Shown: positions 43,463 to 53,600 of the stretch, in pieces
Layout: the number at the start of each line of letters is the position of its first letter
How positions within the stretch are numbered: the first letter of the stretch is position 1
Assembly (NCBI GenBank): GCA_022825885.1
Contig: JAJDVY010000017.1
Location: 62,001 to 126,000 of the forward strand
Length of the DNA stretch: 64,000 nt
From: Nitrospirales bacterium
GTDB lineage: Bacteria; Nitrospirota; Nitrospiria; Nitrospirales; UBA8639
Direction of reading: 5' to 3'
Notes under the pieces: generated by a model
Told to the model about the DNA's origin: nothing
Seen by the model: the letters and a program-made list of their open reading frames with translations, nothing else
Databases searched by the model: none
Translations under genes and position numbers: made by a program

Positions 43463-43491
43463 TCATTCCTGCGAAAGCAGGAATCCAGAAA
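43463..43491. repeat. REP-like palindrome before GIY-YIG gene
   Basis: GTCATTCCTGCGAAAGCAGG is followed by AATCCAG. TTCCTGC pairs with GCAGGAA around GAAA. A second copy in reverse orientation lies at 43868-43900, so the two bracket the GIY-YIG gene. Confidence 0.75.
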
Positions 43492-43497
43492 ATTAAA

Positions 43498-43791
43498 ATG
43501 ATAAGAAAACAACCTGCAGTCTATATATTGGCAAGTAAGCGTAACGGCACTCTCTATACAGGCGTTACCGGCGATTTACTTGCTCGCGTGTGGCAACATA
43601 AAAACGACGCCATAGAGGGATTCACCGCAAAATACAGCGTGCATAGATTGGTCTATTTTGAGCAGCATGAGAATATGCCATCGGCCATCGAACGAGAAAA
43701 ACAGATCAAAAAATGGAAACGAAAATGGAAGCAGGAGCTTATAGAGGAGCAGAATCCTGCCTGGAAGGATTTGTATGAAAACGTTATTTGA
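43498..43791 (+). CDS. GIY-YIG domain nuclease-like protein
   Basis: From ATG 43498 the 97-residue protein reads MIRKQPAVYILASKRNGTLY, then TGVTGDLLARVWQHK, FEQHENMPSAIEREKQIKKW and ending LYENVI. This is the UPF0213/YhbQ-type GIY-YIG fold with its two motifs (VYIL and YTGVT), the conserved Arg and the Glu in AIEREK. Function of these single-domain proteins is uncertain; they may act on DNA ends. A longer frame reaches back to 43420 but translates a REP palindrome (VIPAKAGIQ), so I reject it. REP copies flank the gene on both sides. Confidence 0.85.
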   Translation: MIRKQPAVYILASKRNGTLYTGVTGDLLARVWQHKNDAIEGFTAKYSVHRLVYFEQHENMPSAIEREKQIKKWKRKWKQELIEEQNPAWKDLYENVI

Positions 43792-43867
43792 CGGAAGGCA
43801 CTGCTATTGCAAGGATCTCCCGTGCTGGTTATCGTCTGCACACCAATAGATAGAACGGAAAAGAAAA

Positions 43868-43900
43868 CCCCTGGATTCCTGCTTGCGCAGGAATGACGGA
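43868..43900. repeat. REP-like palindrome after GIY-YIG gene
   Basis: CTGGATTCCTGCTTGCGCAG is followed by GAATGACGG. It is the reverse complement of the 43463 copy apart from the loop (TTGC). With it, it forms an inverted pair around the GIY-YIG gene, a layout seen when such genes travel with REP elements. Confidence 0.7.
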
Positions 43901-43968
43901 TTCGGGGTATTTGGGCTATTTTCATGTGTTGAAGCAGTGTGTAGGTCGGTAAACGTGGAGGATCTGAC

Positions 43969-44478
43969 ATGGCTAACCTGGATAGTTTCTTTAAGTTGCA
44001 GGAGGAAGAAGGCGGATTGACCGGCTTGAGAGGTGTTGTGGTGAAGCAGTTTGTGGAATTACTCATAGAGGCTGGCGTTAGCATTCCGTCGCCGCCTCCT
44101 TGGATTGAGGAAAATAGCAATACACGCATTCTGAAAAAGGAAGCAAAAAGCGTGGGCGTCTTGATGCGCGGATATACGCCAGCCGACCACAAAGGGCCTC
44201 CAGTCTGGGGAATACTTAAAAGCCAAGTCGATCTAATGCGTACAGAGTGTCCGAGCAATTGGGGGATTGTTTTGCTTCGTGGCGAACAAACCTTTGAATT
44301 TGGCTTTTGGGTAGACGGTGCACACTTTGAACGCTTAGCCGAAGGGCCACATGGTATGAAGGACAAAAACGGACAAGTCATTGAGTCTTATAGGATCCAT
44401 CAACGCAATTTAGAGGAGACCAGCTATGCCAAGCGGTTCCGAACGGTTGAAGAATTTCGTCAATATGCTCATATCTGA
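43969..44478 (+). CDS. hypothetical protein (169 residues)
   Basis: I do not recognise the family. The sequence has KQFVELLIEAGVSIPSPPPW near 24, then GPPVWGILKSQVDLMRTECP and a two-strand element GIVLLRGEQTFEFGFWVDGA near 100, ending in a helical tail. The middle has the rhythm of an alpha/beta domain with conserved Lys and Trp, but no clear catalytic pattern. It is soluble, with no signal peptide. It sits between the GIY-YIG gene and mnmG in an insertion between mnmE and mnmG. Composition is AT-richer than mnmG, so it is probably accessory. Confidence 0.55.
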   Translation: MANLDSFFKLQEEEGGLTGLRGVVVKQFVELLIEAGVSIPSPPPWIEENSNTRILKKEAKSVGVLMRGYTPADHKGPPVWGILKSQVDLMRTECPSNWGIVLLRGEQTFEFGFWVDGAHFERLAEGPHGMKDKNGQVIESYRIHQRNLEETSYAKRFRTVEEFRQYAHI

Positions 44479-44514
44479 CAAAGAGAGCAGCAGCTTACAT
44501 AGGTAATTATATCT

Positions 44515-46392
44515 ATGCCAATTCAACGCGACATCATCGTCATCGGCGGCGGGCATGCGGGGTGTGAGGCTGCGCTGGCTGCGGCCAGGATGGGGTGCCG
44601 GGTCCTGCTGCTGACCATTGATCAGGACATGATCGCGCACATGCCGTGCAATCCCGCGGTGGGTGGGATCGGCAAGGGGCATCTGGTCAAGGAAATCGAT
44701 GCGCTGGGCGGGGAGATTGGCCGCAACACGGATAAGGCGGGCATTCAATTCCGTATGCTGAATACGCGAAAAGGCCCGGCAGTCAGGGCCACGCGCGTCC
44801 AGTGCGACAAGGCCCTGTATCGCAAGGCCATGCAGGACACGCTGGCGCACCAGCCCAACCTTGAAATCGTGTCGGGGACGGCTAATCGCCTGTTGACCAA
44901 GGGCGGCGCAATCTGCGGGGTGGTGACGGATGCCGGAAAAACGGTCCATGCGAAGGCAGTCATTATCACCTCAGGCACGTTCTTGAAAGGGTTAATCCAT
45001 GTCGGTATGAGCCACATGCCGGGCGGACGGGCCGGGGAGGCCCCCGCGGAGCATCTTTCGGATTGCATGCGGGATTTCGGTTTTGAAGTCGGGCGTCTGA
45101 AAACCGGCACGCCTCCGCGCTTGCATCGGGATACGATTGATTTCAGCGTCATGGGCGAACAGCCCGGGGACGTGCCGCCGCGTCCGTTTTCAGTCCGGAC
45201 GTCGCGCATCACGAATCCGCAAATCTCCTGTCACCTCACGTATACCACTGAACAAACGCACGACATCATCCGCAACAATCTGGACCGGTCCCCGATGTAC
45301 ATGGGGGTGATCGATTCCACCGGACCCCGCTATTGCCCGTCGATCGAGGACAAGGTTGTCCGGTTTCAGGATAAGACCCAACACCAGATTTTCGTGGAGC
45401 CCGAAGAACTGGATTCACCGTCCTTTTACCCCAACGGGATCTCAACCAGCCTGCCGGTGGACGTGCAGGCGGCTATTTTGAAGACCATCCCCGGCCTTGA
45501 ACAAGCCACCATGCTGAAGCCCGGGTATGCCATCGAATACGATTACTTTCCGCCGTACCAGCTCCACCAGACGCTCGAAACCAAAAATGTGAAGGGGTTG
45601 TACCATGCAGGCCAGATCAACGGGACCTCCGGCTATGAAGAAGCTGCGGCCCAAGGCCTCATGGCCGGGATCAATGCAGCCCTGCAGGTCAAGGGGGACC
45701 CGCCGCTGATCCTGGATCGGTCTCAGGCCTATATCGGCGTGCTGATCGACGATCTGATCACGAAGGACACCCGCGAACCGTACAGGATGTTTACCTCGCG
45801 CGCGGAGTACCGTCTCCTGTTGCGCGAGGACAATGCGGATCAGCGGCTGATGGACACAGGGTACCGGTTGGGTTTGGTGTGTGATGATATTCATGAAAAA
45901 TTTCAAGAAAAACAACGTGTTGTGGATATAGAAACTCGTCGACTGTCCAAGACGAGGCTCCCATGGACGTCTGAACAGGCAGACCGGTGGACCAGAATAG
46001 AGCCAAAATTACCAGATCCCGGTGCTACGCTGGCGCAATTGCTCAAACGCCCTGAACTGACCTACGCCAGATTGATGGACATAGCAGGCGAAGCAGATAC
46101 GGCAAGCGCGGAAATCGGCGAAGCCGTTGAAATTTCAATAAAATACGATGGTTACATCAAACGGCAACTCGAACAGATTGAGAAATTTCACAAACTTGAA
46201 GGGAAAAGCATTCCCGAGAACTTCCGGTATGACCGGGTGACGGGGTTTTCAAACGAGGTTGCCGAAAAGCTGTCAAAAGTCAGACCTGCCACCGTAGGGC
46301 AGGCTTCAAGAATTTCCGGTATTACCCCAGCAGCCATTTCGTTGTTACTTGTGGCCCTGGAACGATTCCAGCGGTCGGCGAACGTCGCCTAG
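44515..46392 (+). CDS. mnmG: tRNA uridine modification protein MnmG (GidA)
   Basis: This 625-residue FAD protein begins with the dinucleotide motif [20 protein letters not shown] (about 7-26). It carries the family blocks [20 protein letters not shown] (43-62), [15 protein letters not shown] (near 195), [13 protein letters not shown] and [20 protein letters not shown]. With MnmE it modifies the wobble uridine of several tRNAs. Length matches E. coli (629). rsmG follows after 60 bases that contain parS site 1. This gidA-gidB-parA-parB order next to the origin is common. Confidence 0.98.
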   Translation: MPIQRDIIVIGGGHAGCEAALAAARMGCRVLLLTIDQDMIAHMPCNPAVGGIGKGHLVKEIDALGGEIGRNTDKAGIQFRMLNTRKGPAVRATRVQCDKALYRKAMQDTLAHQPNLEIVSGTANRLLTKGGAICGVVTDAGKTVHAKAVIITSGTFLKGLIHVGMSHMPGGRAGEAPAEHLSDCMRDFGFEVGRLKTGTPPRLHRDTIDFSVMGEQPGDVPPRPFSVRTSRITNPQISCHLTYTTEQTHDIIRNNLDRSPMYMGVIDSTGPRYCPSIEDKVVRFQDKTQHQIFVEPEELDSPSFYPNGISTSLPVDVQAAILKTIPGLEQATMLKPGYAIEYDYFPPYQLHQTLETKNVKGLYHAGQINGTSGYEEAAAQGLMAGINAALQVKGDPPLILDRSQAYIGVLIDDLITKDTREPYRMFTSRAEYRLLLREDNADQRLMDTGYRLGLVCDDIHEKFQEKQRVVDIETRRLSKTRLPWTSEQADRWTRIEPKLPDPGATLAQLLKRPELTYARLMDIAGEADTASAEIGEAVEISIKYDGYIKRQLEQIEKFHKLEGKSIPENFRYDRVTGFSNEVAEKLSKVRPATVGQASRISGITPAAISLLLVALERFQRSANVA

Positions 46393-46433
46393 ATTAACCA
46401 TTCGTCTCCGCTGTTTTCCATCTCCATCCTGAA

Positions 46434-46449
46434 TGTTCCACGTGGAACA
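46434..46449. promoter_or_regulatory. parS: parS site 1
   Basis: TGTTCCACGTGGAACA is a perfect 16-bp palindrome and a variant of the parS consensus TGTTTCACGTGAAACA. It lies just before rsmG, 1.5 kb upstream of parB. An identical copy occurs at 47146-47161. ParB loads here to organise and segregate the origin region. Confidence 0.93.
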
Positions 46450-46452
46450 ATC

Positions 46453-47130
46453 ATGCAAAGGAAGAATGATGAAAACGGCATAGTAGAGAACAACGATCGT
46501 TGTTCTCTACTGTTTCGGAAGGGACTTGCGGCCATTAGGATGGCTTGTGACCAGGAGACGATCAATAAATTTGTGTTTTATTTACAGGAAGTTATGAAGT
46601 GGAATGAGAAAACGAATCTCACCGGCCATAAGAAGGAAGAGGAGATGGTCGGGAACCTTTTTATCGATTCCCTGGCATGCACCAGGGTGTTATCGCCGGA
46701 CACGGCCTTTTCGATTCTGGATATCGGAACCGGGGCCGGGTTTCCGGGGATTCCCATCGGCATCGTGTCTCCGCAACAGGAAGTCACCCTGCTCGAACCG
46801 AATTTGAAGAAAGTAGCGTTTCTTCATCATATGATCGGTTCACTCGGGTTGAAAAACATTCGTGTGGAATCGTGCCGCATCGAACGGTTTTCAAAGAAAC
46901 CGGAATATCATGGAAAATTTGATTGGGTGTTCATGAAGGCGTTGAGTTTCGACGTTGGTTTGGCCTATGTTACCCCTTTACTGTCCGAATTCGGGAAATG
47001 CGTGGTTTGCCGGGCCGAACCCTTGCCCCAGGACCGCCTGACGAAAGGGTTTTCCGTTGTTGAGGAAAGGCCTTACAACTTGCCGTTCGGGCTGGGAGGC
47101 AGGCTCCTCAGCATTGTAGGCCCTGCATAG
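46453..47130 (+). CDS. rsmG: 16S rRNA m7G methyltransferase RsmG (GidB)
   Basis: This 225-residue methyltransferase has the N-terminal LQEVMKWNEKTNLTG region (about 43-57) and the SAM motif LDIGTGAGFPGIPIGI (about 92-107), followed by LLEPNLKKVAFLHH and a WVFMKALSFD segment. It methylates G527-equivalent in 16S rRNA. The first 29 residues before MACDQETINK are unlike typical RsmG, so ATG 46540 is an alternative start. It is flanked by two parS sites and precedes parA. Confidence 0.93.
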   Translation: MQRKNDENGIVENNDRCSLLFRKGLAAIRMACDQETINKFVFYLQEVMKWNEKTNLTGHKKEEEMVGNLFIDSLACTRVLSPDTAFSILDIGTGAGFPGIPIGIVSPQQEVTLLEPNLKKVAFLHHMIGSLGLKNIRVESCRIERFSKKPEYHGKFDWVFMKALSFDVGLAYVTPLLSEFGKCVVCRAEPLPQDRLTKGFSVVEERPYNLPFGLGGRLLSIVGPA

Positions 47131-47145
47131 GCTGTCTCCGGAAAA

Positions 47146-47161
47146 TGTTCCACGTGGAACA
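47146..47161. promoter_or_regulatory. parS: parS site 2
   Basis: This is an exact second copy of TGTTCCACGTGGAACA, 22 bases upstream of the parA start. If translated in frame it reads MFHVEH, which creates a false upstream start for parA. Being in the parA leader, ParB binding here could also regulate the operon. Confidence 0.93.
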
Positions 47162-47183
47162 TCGTGACGGGAGAGCACCGCCA

Positions 47184-47954
47184 ATGGATAAAATTGTCGC
47201 CGTAGCAAATCAGAAAGGCGGGGTTGGAAAAACGACGACTTCCGTCAATTTGGCGGCCGCACTGGCACTCTGCGAACGGAGGGTCCTGCTGGTCGATATT
47301 GACCCACAGGCCAATGCCACAAGCGGGGTGGGCGTCGAACAGCCGGAACGCACATTGTATGATTGTTTGTTCAAAGACGTTCCGGCCGCCGATTCGATTG
47401 TGCCCACGGCGGTTTCGCAATTGGACGCTTTGGCGTCAGGGCCTGATCTCGCCGGAGCGGAGGTTGAATTGGCCGGGGTCGCGCAGCGGGAGGAACGCTT
47501 GAAACGTATCTTCTCGACTATTCCCAATCAGTACGATTTCATCATCCTGGATTGTCCGCCAGCCCTGGGGCTCCTGACGGTAAATGCGCTGACCGTGGCA
47601 AACTCAGTCCTGATCCCGGTTCAATGTGAATATTATGCCATGGAAGGGTTGGGACGGCTGATGTCGACGATCGAACGGGTGCGTGGCAGCTTCAACCAAG
47701 CCTTGTCCATCGAAGGGATCCTCTTGACAATGTGTGACACCAGGCTCACCCTTTCCAGGCAAGTCTCCGAGGAGGTCAGAAAATTTTTCCCTGATAAAGT
47801 CTATCGATCGATTATCCCGAGAAACGTGGCCTTGGCCGAGGCCCCTAGTTATGGACGTCCAGGATTGCTCTACAATTCGGCGTCAATCGGCGCCAAGGCC
47901 TATATGGATTTTGCAAAGGAGTTTTTGGCGAATGGAAAAGAAAGCGCTGGGTAA
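47184..47954 (+). CDS. parA: chromosome partitioning ATPase ParA (Soj)
   Basis: The protein has 256 residues from ATG 47184 (MDKIVAVANQKGGVGKTTTS), with GGGAG upstream. The deviant Walker A motif KGGVGKTT (11-18), DIDPQANATSG (near 41) and DFIILDCPPALGLLTVNAL (near 115) are all present. ParA binds DNA nonspecifically and, driven by ParB, moves origins apart. The upstream ATG at 47145 is in parS and is not the start. parB begins 23 bases before the parA stop. Confidence 0.97.
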   Translation: MDKIVAVANQKGGVGKTTTSVNLAAALALCERRVLLVDIDPQANATSGVGVEQPERTLYDCLFKDVPAADSIVPTAVSQLDALASGPDLAGAEVELAGVAQREERLKRIFSTIPNQYDFIILDCPPALGLLTVNALTVANSVLIPVQCEYYAMEGLGRLMSTIERVRGSFNQALSIEGILLTMCDTRLTLSRQVSEEVRKFFPDKVYRSIIPRNVALAEAPSYGRPGLLYNSASIGAKAYMDFAKEFLANGKESAG

Positions 47955-48771
47955 AGGCTTGGCGGCCCTTTTGCCGGAAAGCGAGGCAAAAGAGACCGGG
48001 CAGACGATTCACATGATTCCCGTGGCGCAAATCGTGCCGAACCGGTATCAGCCCAGAAAAACGTTTGTCGAAGAAGAGCTCCGGGAATTGGTGGAATCCG
48101 TCAGACAACACGGGATACTTCAACCTGTCCTTGTCCGGCGGAAAGGTGAGGACCTTTATGAACTTATTGCGGGGGAAAGGCGGTTCCGCGCGGCCAAATC
48201 GGCGCAACTGCCAGCCGTGCCCGCGGTGATCCGAAAATCCGGCGACGATGAATCTACGATATTATCACTAATTGAAAATATCCAAAGAAGTAATCTGAAC
48301 CCTATGGAAGAAGCCAAGGCCTATCACCAACTGATCGATGAATTGGGGATGACCCAGGAGACAGTGGCCGAACGGGTGGGTCGTGACCGGGCGTCAGTTG
48401 CCAATATCTGCCGAATGCTCTCCTTACCCCATGAAGTGCAGGGCATGGTGGCATCCGGTCGATTGACAATGGGTCACGCAAAGGTCATTCTGGGGGTAAA
48501 AAAATCGGAAGACCAATTGACTCTGGCGAAGCGAATCCTTCGTGACCAGCTTTCCGTGAGACAGGTTGAGCAATTGGTTAAAAAAAGGTCAGGGCGGGCG
48601 AAGTCTCGCCCAACGGCCGGGAATCCCGTCCCTGCCGACGTGGAAGATCGTCTCCGTAAACATTTGGGGACAAAAGTGGTGATTCGCTCAAAACGGTCCG
48701 GAGGTGAATTGGTTCTCACCTATTATTCCCAGGAGGATTTGACGAGAATTGTGGACGTGATTTTATCATAA
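47932..48771 (+). CDS. parB: chromosome partitioning protein ParB (Spo0J)
   Basis: This protein has 279 residues from ATG 47932 (MEKKALGKGLAALLPESEAK), preceded by AAGGAG. It has the ParB N-terminal CTPase motifs (ELIAGERRFRAAKSA, about 77-91, and ENIQRSNLNPMEEAKAYHQL, about 114-133), the HTH (TVAERVGRDRASVANICRML) that reads parS, and a C-terminal dimerisation domain. It loads at the two parS palindromes upstream and spreads as a sliding clamp. It overlaps parA by 23 bases and is followed by bactofilin. Confidence 0.97.
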   Translation: MEKKALGKGLAALLPESEAKETGQTIHMIPVAQIVPNRYQPRKTFVEEELRELVESVRQHGILQPVLVRRKGEDLYELIAGERRFRAAKSAQLPAVPAVIRKSGDDESTILSLIENIQRSNLNPMEEAKAYHQLIDELGMTQETVAERVGRDRASVANICRMLSLPHEVQGMVASGRLTMGHAKVILGVKKSEDQLTLAKRILRDQLSVRQVEQLVKKRSGRAKSRPTAGNPVPADVEDRLRKHLGTKVVIRSKRSGGELVLTYYSQEDLTRIVDVILS

Positions 48772-48831
48772 CAATCCAACGGGGCCGCAGAGGTCATCGA
48801 ACCGTGGCCTTGGTATAGAGAGGGTCGTCTC

Positions 48832-49296
48832 ATGTGGGGTACAGCAGCCGAAAAAAAAGAAAAAAATTGGGGACCGGTTCTTGAAGAAGGCGCCTACACG
48901 TTTCTCGGAAAAGGTGTGGATTTCAAAGGAAAAGCCAAATTCGACAGTAGCGTCCGAATCGACGGACTTTATGACGGTCAAATTGTTTCCCAAGATACCC
49001 TCATTATCGGTGAAAGTGGGATAGTGAAGGGCGAAATCACCTGTGAAAACCTCATTTGCAGCGGCAAGATCGAGGGGAATATTGTTGCCTCCCATAAGGT
49101 CCAGTTGCTGAAACCAGCCGTGCTGATCGGCAGTGTGCGTGCCTCCTCTTTTTCCGTGGAAGAGGGAGTCGTGTTCCATGGCACGTGCGATATGGGTGTG
49201 AGCGGGCTGGATGACGTTTCCTCGCAAGCCGGGGAGCGGGCGGCCATGTCAAAAAGGTCAACGGTAAGCTCTCTGAATGCTGAGGCCGAGATTTAA
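48832..49296 (+). CDS. bactofilin
   Basis: This 154-residue protein has the bactofilin core of short beta repeats: TFLGKGVDFKGKAKFDSSVR, IDGLYDGQIVSQDTLIIGES, GIVKGEITCENLICSGKIEG and NIVASHKVQLLKPAVLIGSV (about 23-105), flanked by charged, disordered ends. Bactofilins polymerise into filaments without nucleotide and organise cell poles or wall synthesis. In Myxococcus, bactofilins scaffold the ParABS machinery, so position directly behind parB is suggestive. It precedes mnmA by 15 bases. Confidence 0.92.
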   Translation: MWGTAAEKKEKNWGPVLEEGAYTFLGKGVDFKGKAKFDSSVRIDGLYDGQIVSQDTLIIGESGIVKGEITCENLICSGKIEGNIVASHKVQLLKPAVLIGSVRASSFSVEEGVVFHGTCDMGVSGLDDVSSQAGERAAMSKRSTVSSLNAEAEI

Positions 49297-49311
49297 GAAA
49301 CTGAGCACCGT

Positions 49312-50439
49312 ATGTCCAAACCAACGGTCCTTCTCGGAATGAGCGGCGGCGTCGATAGCTCGGTCGCAGCATTACTGCTGACGGAACAGGGCTATGACGT
49401 GAAAGGGGTGACGCTACAAGTCTGGGAGCCTGAAGATGAACAGGCGGCGGTGTCGAAAAAGTGGGAAGAACGCGGTTGTTGCAAGGTCGGCCTGGCCAGG
49501 CACGTCGCCCGGCGGTTAGGCCTTTCCCATGAAGTGGTCGATACCCGGGAGATCTTTCGCACAAATGTCATGGATGATTTTATCGCAGGGTATTTGAATG
49601 GGACCACCCCCAATCCGTGCGTGCGATGCAACGAACGGGTGAAGTTCGGGCAATTATATCAACTGGCACAAGACCGGGGGGTCGACTTCGTGGCCACCGG
49701 GCACTATGCCCGAGTCTTACCTGTCGATCAGGGAGTCGGCCTGTTTCGAGGGACTGATGCCAGGAAAGAGCAGTCCTATTTTTTGTACAGACTTCCGGCC
49801 GCCTGGCTTCCCCATATCCTGTTTCCGGTGGGGCATCTGCAAAAAGCGGAAGTGTGGGAACGTGCGGAAGAGTTGGACCTGCCGGCCGATGAAATGAAGG
49901 AAAGCCAGGAAATTTGTTTTGTCACCCAAGGTGACTATCGCACGTTCTTGATCGAGGAAGCACCACAGGCTCTCCGTCCGGGCCCGTTTCTCGACCCGGA
50001 AGGCCGCAAAATCGGAGAGCATCGCGGCATTGCCTTTTATACGCCAGGCCAACGAAAAGGGTTGGGCATTGCACTTGGCGAACGCCTCTACGTCAAGGAA
50101 GTGAACCCCGAAACCAACGCGGTCGTCTTGGGACGCGCGGAAGATCTGTCCAGACGAACGTGCATGGTACATGATCTGAATTGGTTGACCGACACCGTGC
50201 CCGCCATGGAGCAAGTAGACATCAAATACCGATATGCCTCGCCGGCCGTTTCCGGCCGCGTTCGGCAGCAGACCGCGGGGACCCTCTCCGTTGAATTCCA
50301 GGAACCGCAACAAGCCCTGAGTCCCGGCCAGTCGCTGGTCCTCTATCAAGCCGACCGCGTGCTCGGCGGCGGAATCATCCAGCCATTCGAGCGTCAGCAA
50401 AGTTCGACGGTATTTAGCGAAACGACAAGCCATCGCTAA
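49312..50439 (+). CDS. mnmA: tRNA 2-thiouridylase MnmA
   Basis: This 375-residue PP-loop enzyme has GMSGGVDSSVAALLL (8-22), NPCVRCNERVKFG (about 101-113) with the catalytic Cys, the second Cys in QEICFVTQGDY (near 202), and YTPGQRKGLGIALGERLYVK. It puts sulfur on C2 of wobble uridine 34. Together with MnmE and MnmG in this window, most of the xm5s2U34 pathway is encoded near the origin. DsrE/H-like proteins at 36.5-37.1 kb might be sulfur carriers, but that link is speculative. Confidence 0.97.
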   Translation: MSKPTVLLGMSGGVDSSVAALLLTEQGYDVKGVTLQVWEPEDEQAAVSKKWEERGCCKVGLARHVARRLGLSHEVVDTREIFRTNVMDDFIAGYLNGTTPNPCVRCNERVKFGQLYQLAQDRGVDFVATGHYARVLPVDQGVGLFRGTDARKEQSYFLYRLPAAWLPHILFPVGHLQKAEVWERAEELDLPADEMKESQEICFVTQGDYRTFLIEEAPQALRPGPFLDPEGRKIGEHRGIAFYTPGQRKGLGIALGERLYVKEVNPETNAVVLGRAEDLSRRTCMVHDLNWLTDTVPAMEQVDIKYRYASPAVSGRVRQQTAGTLSVEFQEPQQALSPGQSLVLYQADRVLGGGIIQPFERQQSSTVFSETTSHR

Positions 50440-50642
50440 TGTAGGATGTCCCCGAGCCAAGGCGTGCGAATGTCGGCGCTGGTTCACGGCGACTACTTAT
50501 ACAAAATGCTAAGCAAACAAAGAGCGGAGAAGCTACTTGCTGAGACTAACCTGTTCGTGAAGTAGAAGAGGATGTAATGGAGGGATGAATCCACGAATCA
50601 AACCACTTGGAGTGGTGCTTTGTGCGTATGCGGGAGTAAAAA
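50440..50642. other. gap before SIR2 gene with a 31-codon frame
   Basis: A short frame (50470-50565, MSALVHGDYLYKMLSKQRAE and on to NLFVK) is present without a ribosome-binding site, so I do not call it a gene. No promoter match stands out. The composition changes here from the GC-richer mnmA to the AT-richer accessory region. Confidence 0.35.
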
Positions 50643-53600
50643 ATGATTGACATTCCTCCAACTCTGAAAGATGCAGTCAAAGAACAACGTGCAGTACTCT
50701 TTCTAGGCGCGGGCGCAAGCTACAACGCTAAACATCCCAAGGGAGATGAGATTCCACAGGGTGATAACCTTCGCAAGCTAATCTGCCAGAAATTTTTGGG
50801 CGGTAAGCTGATGCAGAAGCCCCTCAACGCCATAGCGGCTATGGCAGCCAACGAAGCGGGCCGCACCGAATTTCAAAGCTATATCTCTGAACTGTTCAAA
50901 CCGTTTGAGCCAGCAGACTTCCATTTTTTGATCCCTACATTCCGGTGGCGCGCCATTGTCACCACAAATTTCGACCTAATTGTCGAAAGGGCCTACGCGA
51001 ACACCCCAAATAGGCGGCAAAACCTAATCAAGATAGTGAAGGATGGTGACAGAATTGATGCAAGATTAAATCAAGAATCCAATCCCGTCGGATTCTACAA
51101 GTTGCACGGATGTATCGAATCGTATTCTGATTTGGAAATTCCACTTATCCTCAGCAATGAGCAATACGCAAGTTATAGGAAGAATAGAACTCGTCTTTAC
51201 GATCGGGTTCGCGATCTGGGATACGAATATCCGATCATTTTTTCAGGTTATTCGATTTCCGACCCACATATTCAAGAGCTGTTGTTCGACCTGACTGACG
51301 ACAGCATCGATCGACCGCCTTTCTACTATTTATCTCCAGAGATTCCCCACCCTGAGAAACGATATTGGGAAAAATTTCGTGTCTTCACTGTCGAAACTAC
51401 ATTCGAAAATTTCCTCAAAACAATTGACCAAGCGATACCAAATATGGTGAGGGTGCTGCCTACCGACATCGGTGGTGGCGAACTATCTATCCGTAAACAC
51501 TACCGAATTGCACAACCAACAGAGTCGCAGTCTCTAAAAAGTTATATCGCCACTGATACCACGCACATTCACTCTGCGCTCACTGCCCCGCGGCAAGATC
51601 CTAGACAGTTCTATCGCGGATATGACGATGGGTGGGGTTGCATACTTCAAAATCTAGATGTCGACCGGTCATTTTCTGACTCAGTCCTTGTTGACACCAT
51701 TCTTCTTGCTGAAGAAAACCGCAGCACGACAGAACTTTTTATGCTTAAAGGGCCAGGAGGTAACGGCAAAAGTGTCTCCCTAAAGCGCATCGCTTGGGAA
51801 GCGGGCGTTACTTACGACAACCTTGTCCTATACAATGAAATTCCGGCTGGTCTTCGCATAGAGCCACTTACCGAAATTCACCGCTTAACTGGCAAGCGCA
51901 TCTTCCTATTTGTCGACCGAGTGGCACTCGTCCGTGATGAGTTAAGAAAACTGCTAGAAAACTCAAGATCTCAATCGATCCCACTTAGCGTAGTCGGTGC
52001 CGAGAGAGACAATGAATGGAACATTTATTGCGAACAACTCGAGCCATTTTTGCGTCAGGAATTTCCCGTTCGTTATCTGAACGAGAGGGAGATAAGAAAA
52101 CTTCTTAATCTATTGGAACAACACAATGCTCTCGGGCTGCTTCAGAACCTTGCTCCAGAAGATCGGGTGAGAAAATTCGTCGAAGGAGCCGAACGTCAGT
52201 TATTAGTCGCTCTCCATGAAGCGACGCTAGGAATTCCTTTCGAGGAAATTGTCGTTGATGAATTCCGACGCATCGAACCAGCGGTTGCCCGCAACCTATA
52301 TCTCGACATCTGCGCCCTCCACCAATTTGACGCACGAGTGCGCGTCGGTCTCATTTCACGCGCCTCCGGGATCCGGTTTGAGAAATTTCAAGCTGAATTC
52401 GTCCAACCTCTTGAAAATGTCGTCCGCGTCGTCCGGGATGGACACAACCGTGATGTCTATTACCGCAGTCGTCACCAGCATATCGCCGAGATCGTCTTCA
52501 ACAAAATGTTGCCCAGTCCAGAAGACAAGTTTGATCTTCTTGTGAGGCTGATCACAGCCATGAACATCGATTACTCGTCGGACTTTGATACTTTCTCTCG
52601 TTTGATTAAGGGAAGGCGCATTGCCGACATATTTCCGAGCGTCGAACTCGGGCGACTGTTCTATGAACGTGTTCAAGAGACGCTTCCCAAAGACTCATTC
52701 AGTTGGCATCAAAGAGCAGTTTTCGAGATGAAGCATACCGGAGGGGCACTTGCCCGAGCCGAAGAGGCGGCTGCACAAGCATTCAAATTGAATCCAAACA
52801 ACCATAGTATCCAACATACCCAAGCAGAGATTGCCCGCCAAATGGCCAATAATACGGACGACCCACTACGCAAGCAAAGCCTGAGGCGGACCACTCGAGA
52901 AAAACTCAGTGGCAACAACCAGCGGTCTAGCGAATATGACCTATACACACACGCGCAACTCGCTATCGACGAGTTCAAAGAGTTTGCAGCTTCGCTTAAT
53001 ATATCCGACGATAAAAAGCCTCCCACCACTTTCCTAGAGGCTGCGAAGGAAACCGAAACTGTGATCCAACGTGGCCTTCAAACCTTCCCAGAAAACACTG
53101 AATTGCTCGCTACCGAGGCAACTTTCAGAGAATTTCTCGCTCAAACCGCCCGGGCACGACAAGCCCTTGAGCGTGCCTTTAACTTGAATCCCCGGCAAGA
53201 CTGGCTCGCTGTTCGGTTGGCTCGCATGTATCAAGCATCAAATGAGACGATGAAAAGCATACGAGTATTGAAAGATTGCCTTCAGGATAATCCTTCCAGC
53301 AAGTTGGCACATCTCGAAATGGGCCGTATGCTCATCGAGTCTGGCGAAAACGAAGCAGCAATTGATCATCTAAGGCGAAGTTTCACGACAGGCGACAACA
53401 ATTTCGAAGGACAATTCTGGTATGCTCGCGAGTTGTTTCTTCTATCTCAGTGCGACAAAGCAGTCGAATTATTCGCTGCCCTTAACAACAAAGCACCTGG
53501 CCGATTCAGAACACGAGCGGCTGCCGTTGCTGAACGAGATGGTATCACAATCATGTATGATTGCCGCGTTGAACGCAAAGAAGAGGGCTATGCGTTTCTG

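Noticed and set aside
43420-43497. N-terminal extension of the GIY-YIG protein
   Set aside because: It translates the REP palindrome (VIPAKAGIQ), a frequent artefact.
47145-47183. Upstream ATG giving ParA an MFHVEH N-terminus
   Set aside because: These codons are the parS palindrome; ATG 47184 has a GGGAG site and the expected MDKIVAVANQKGG start.
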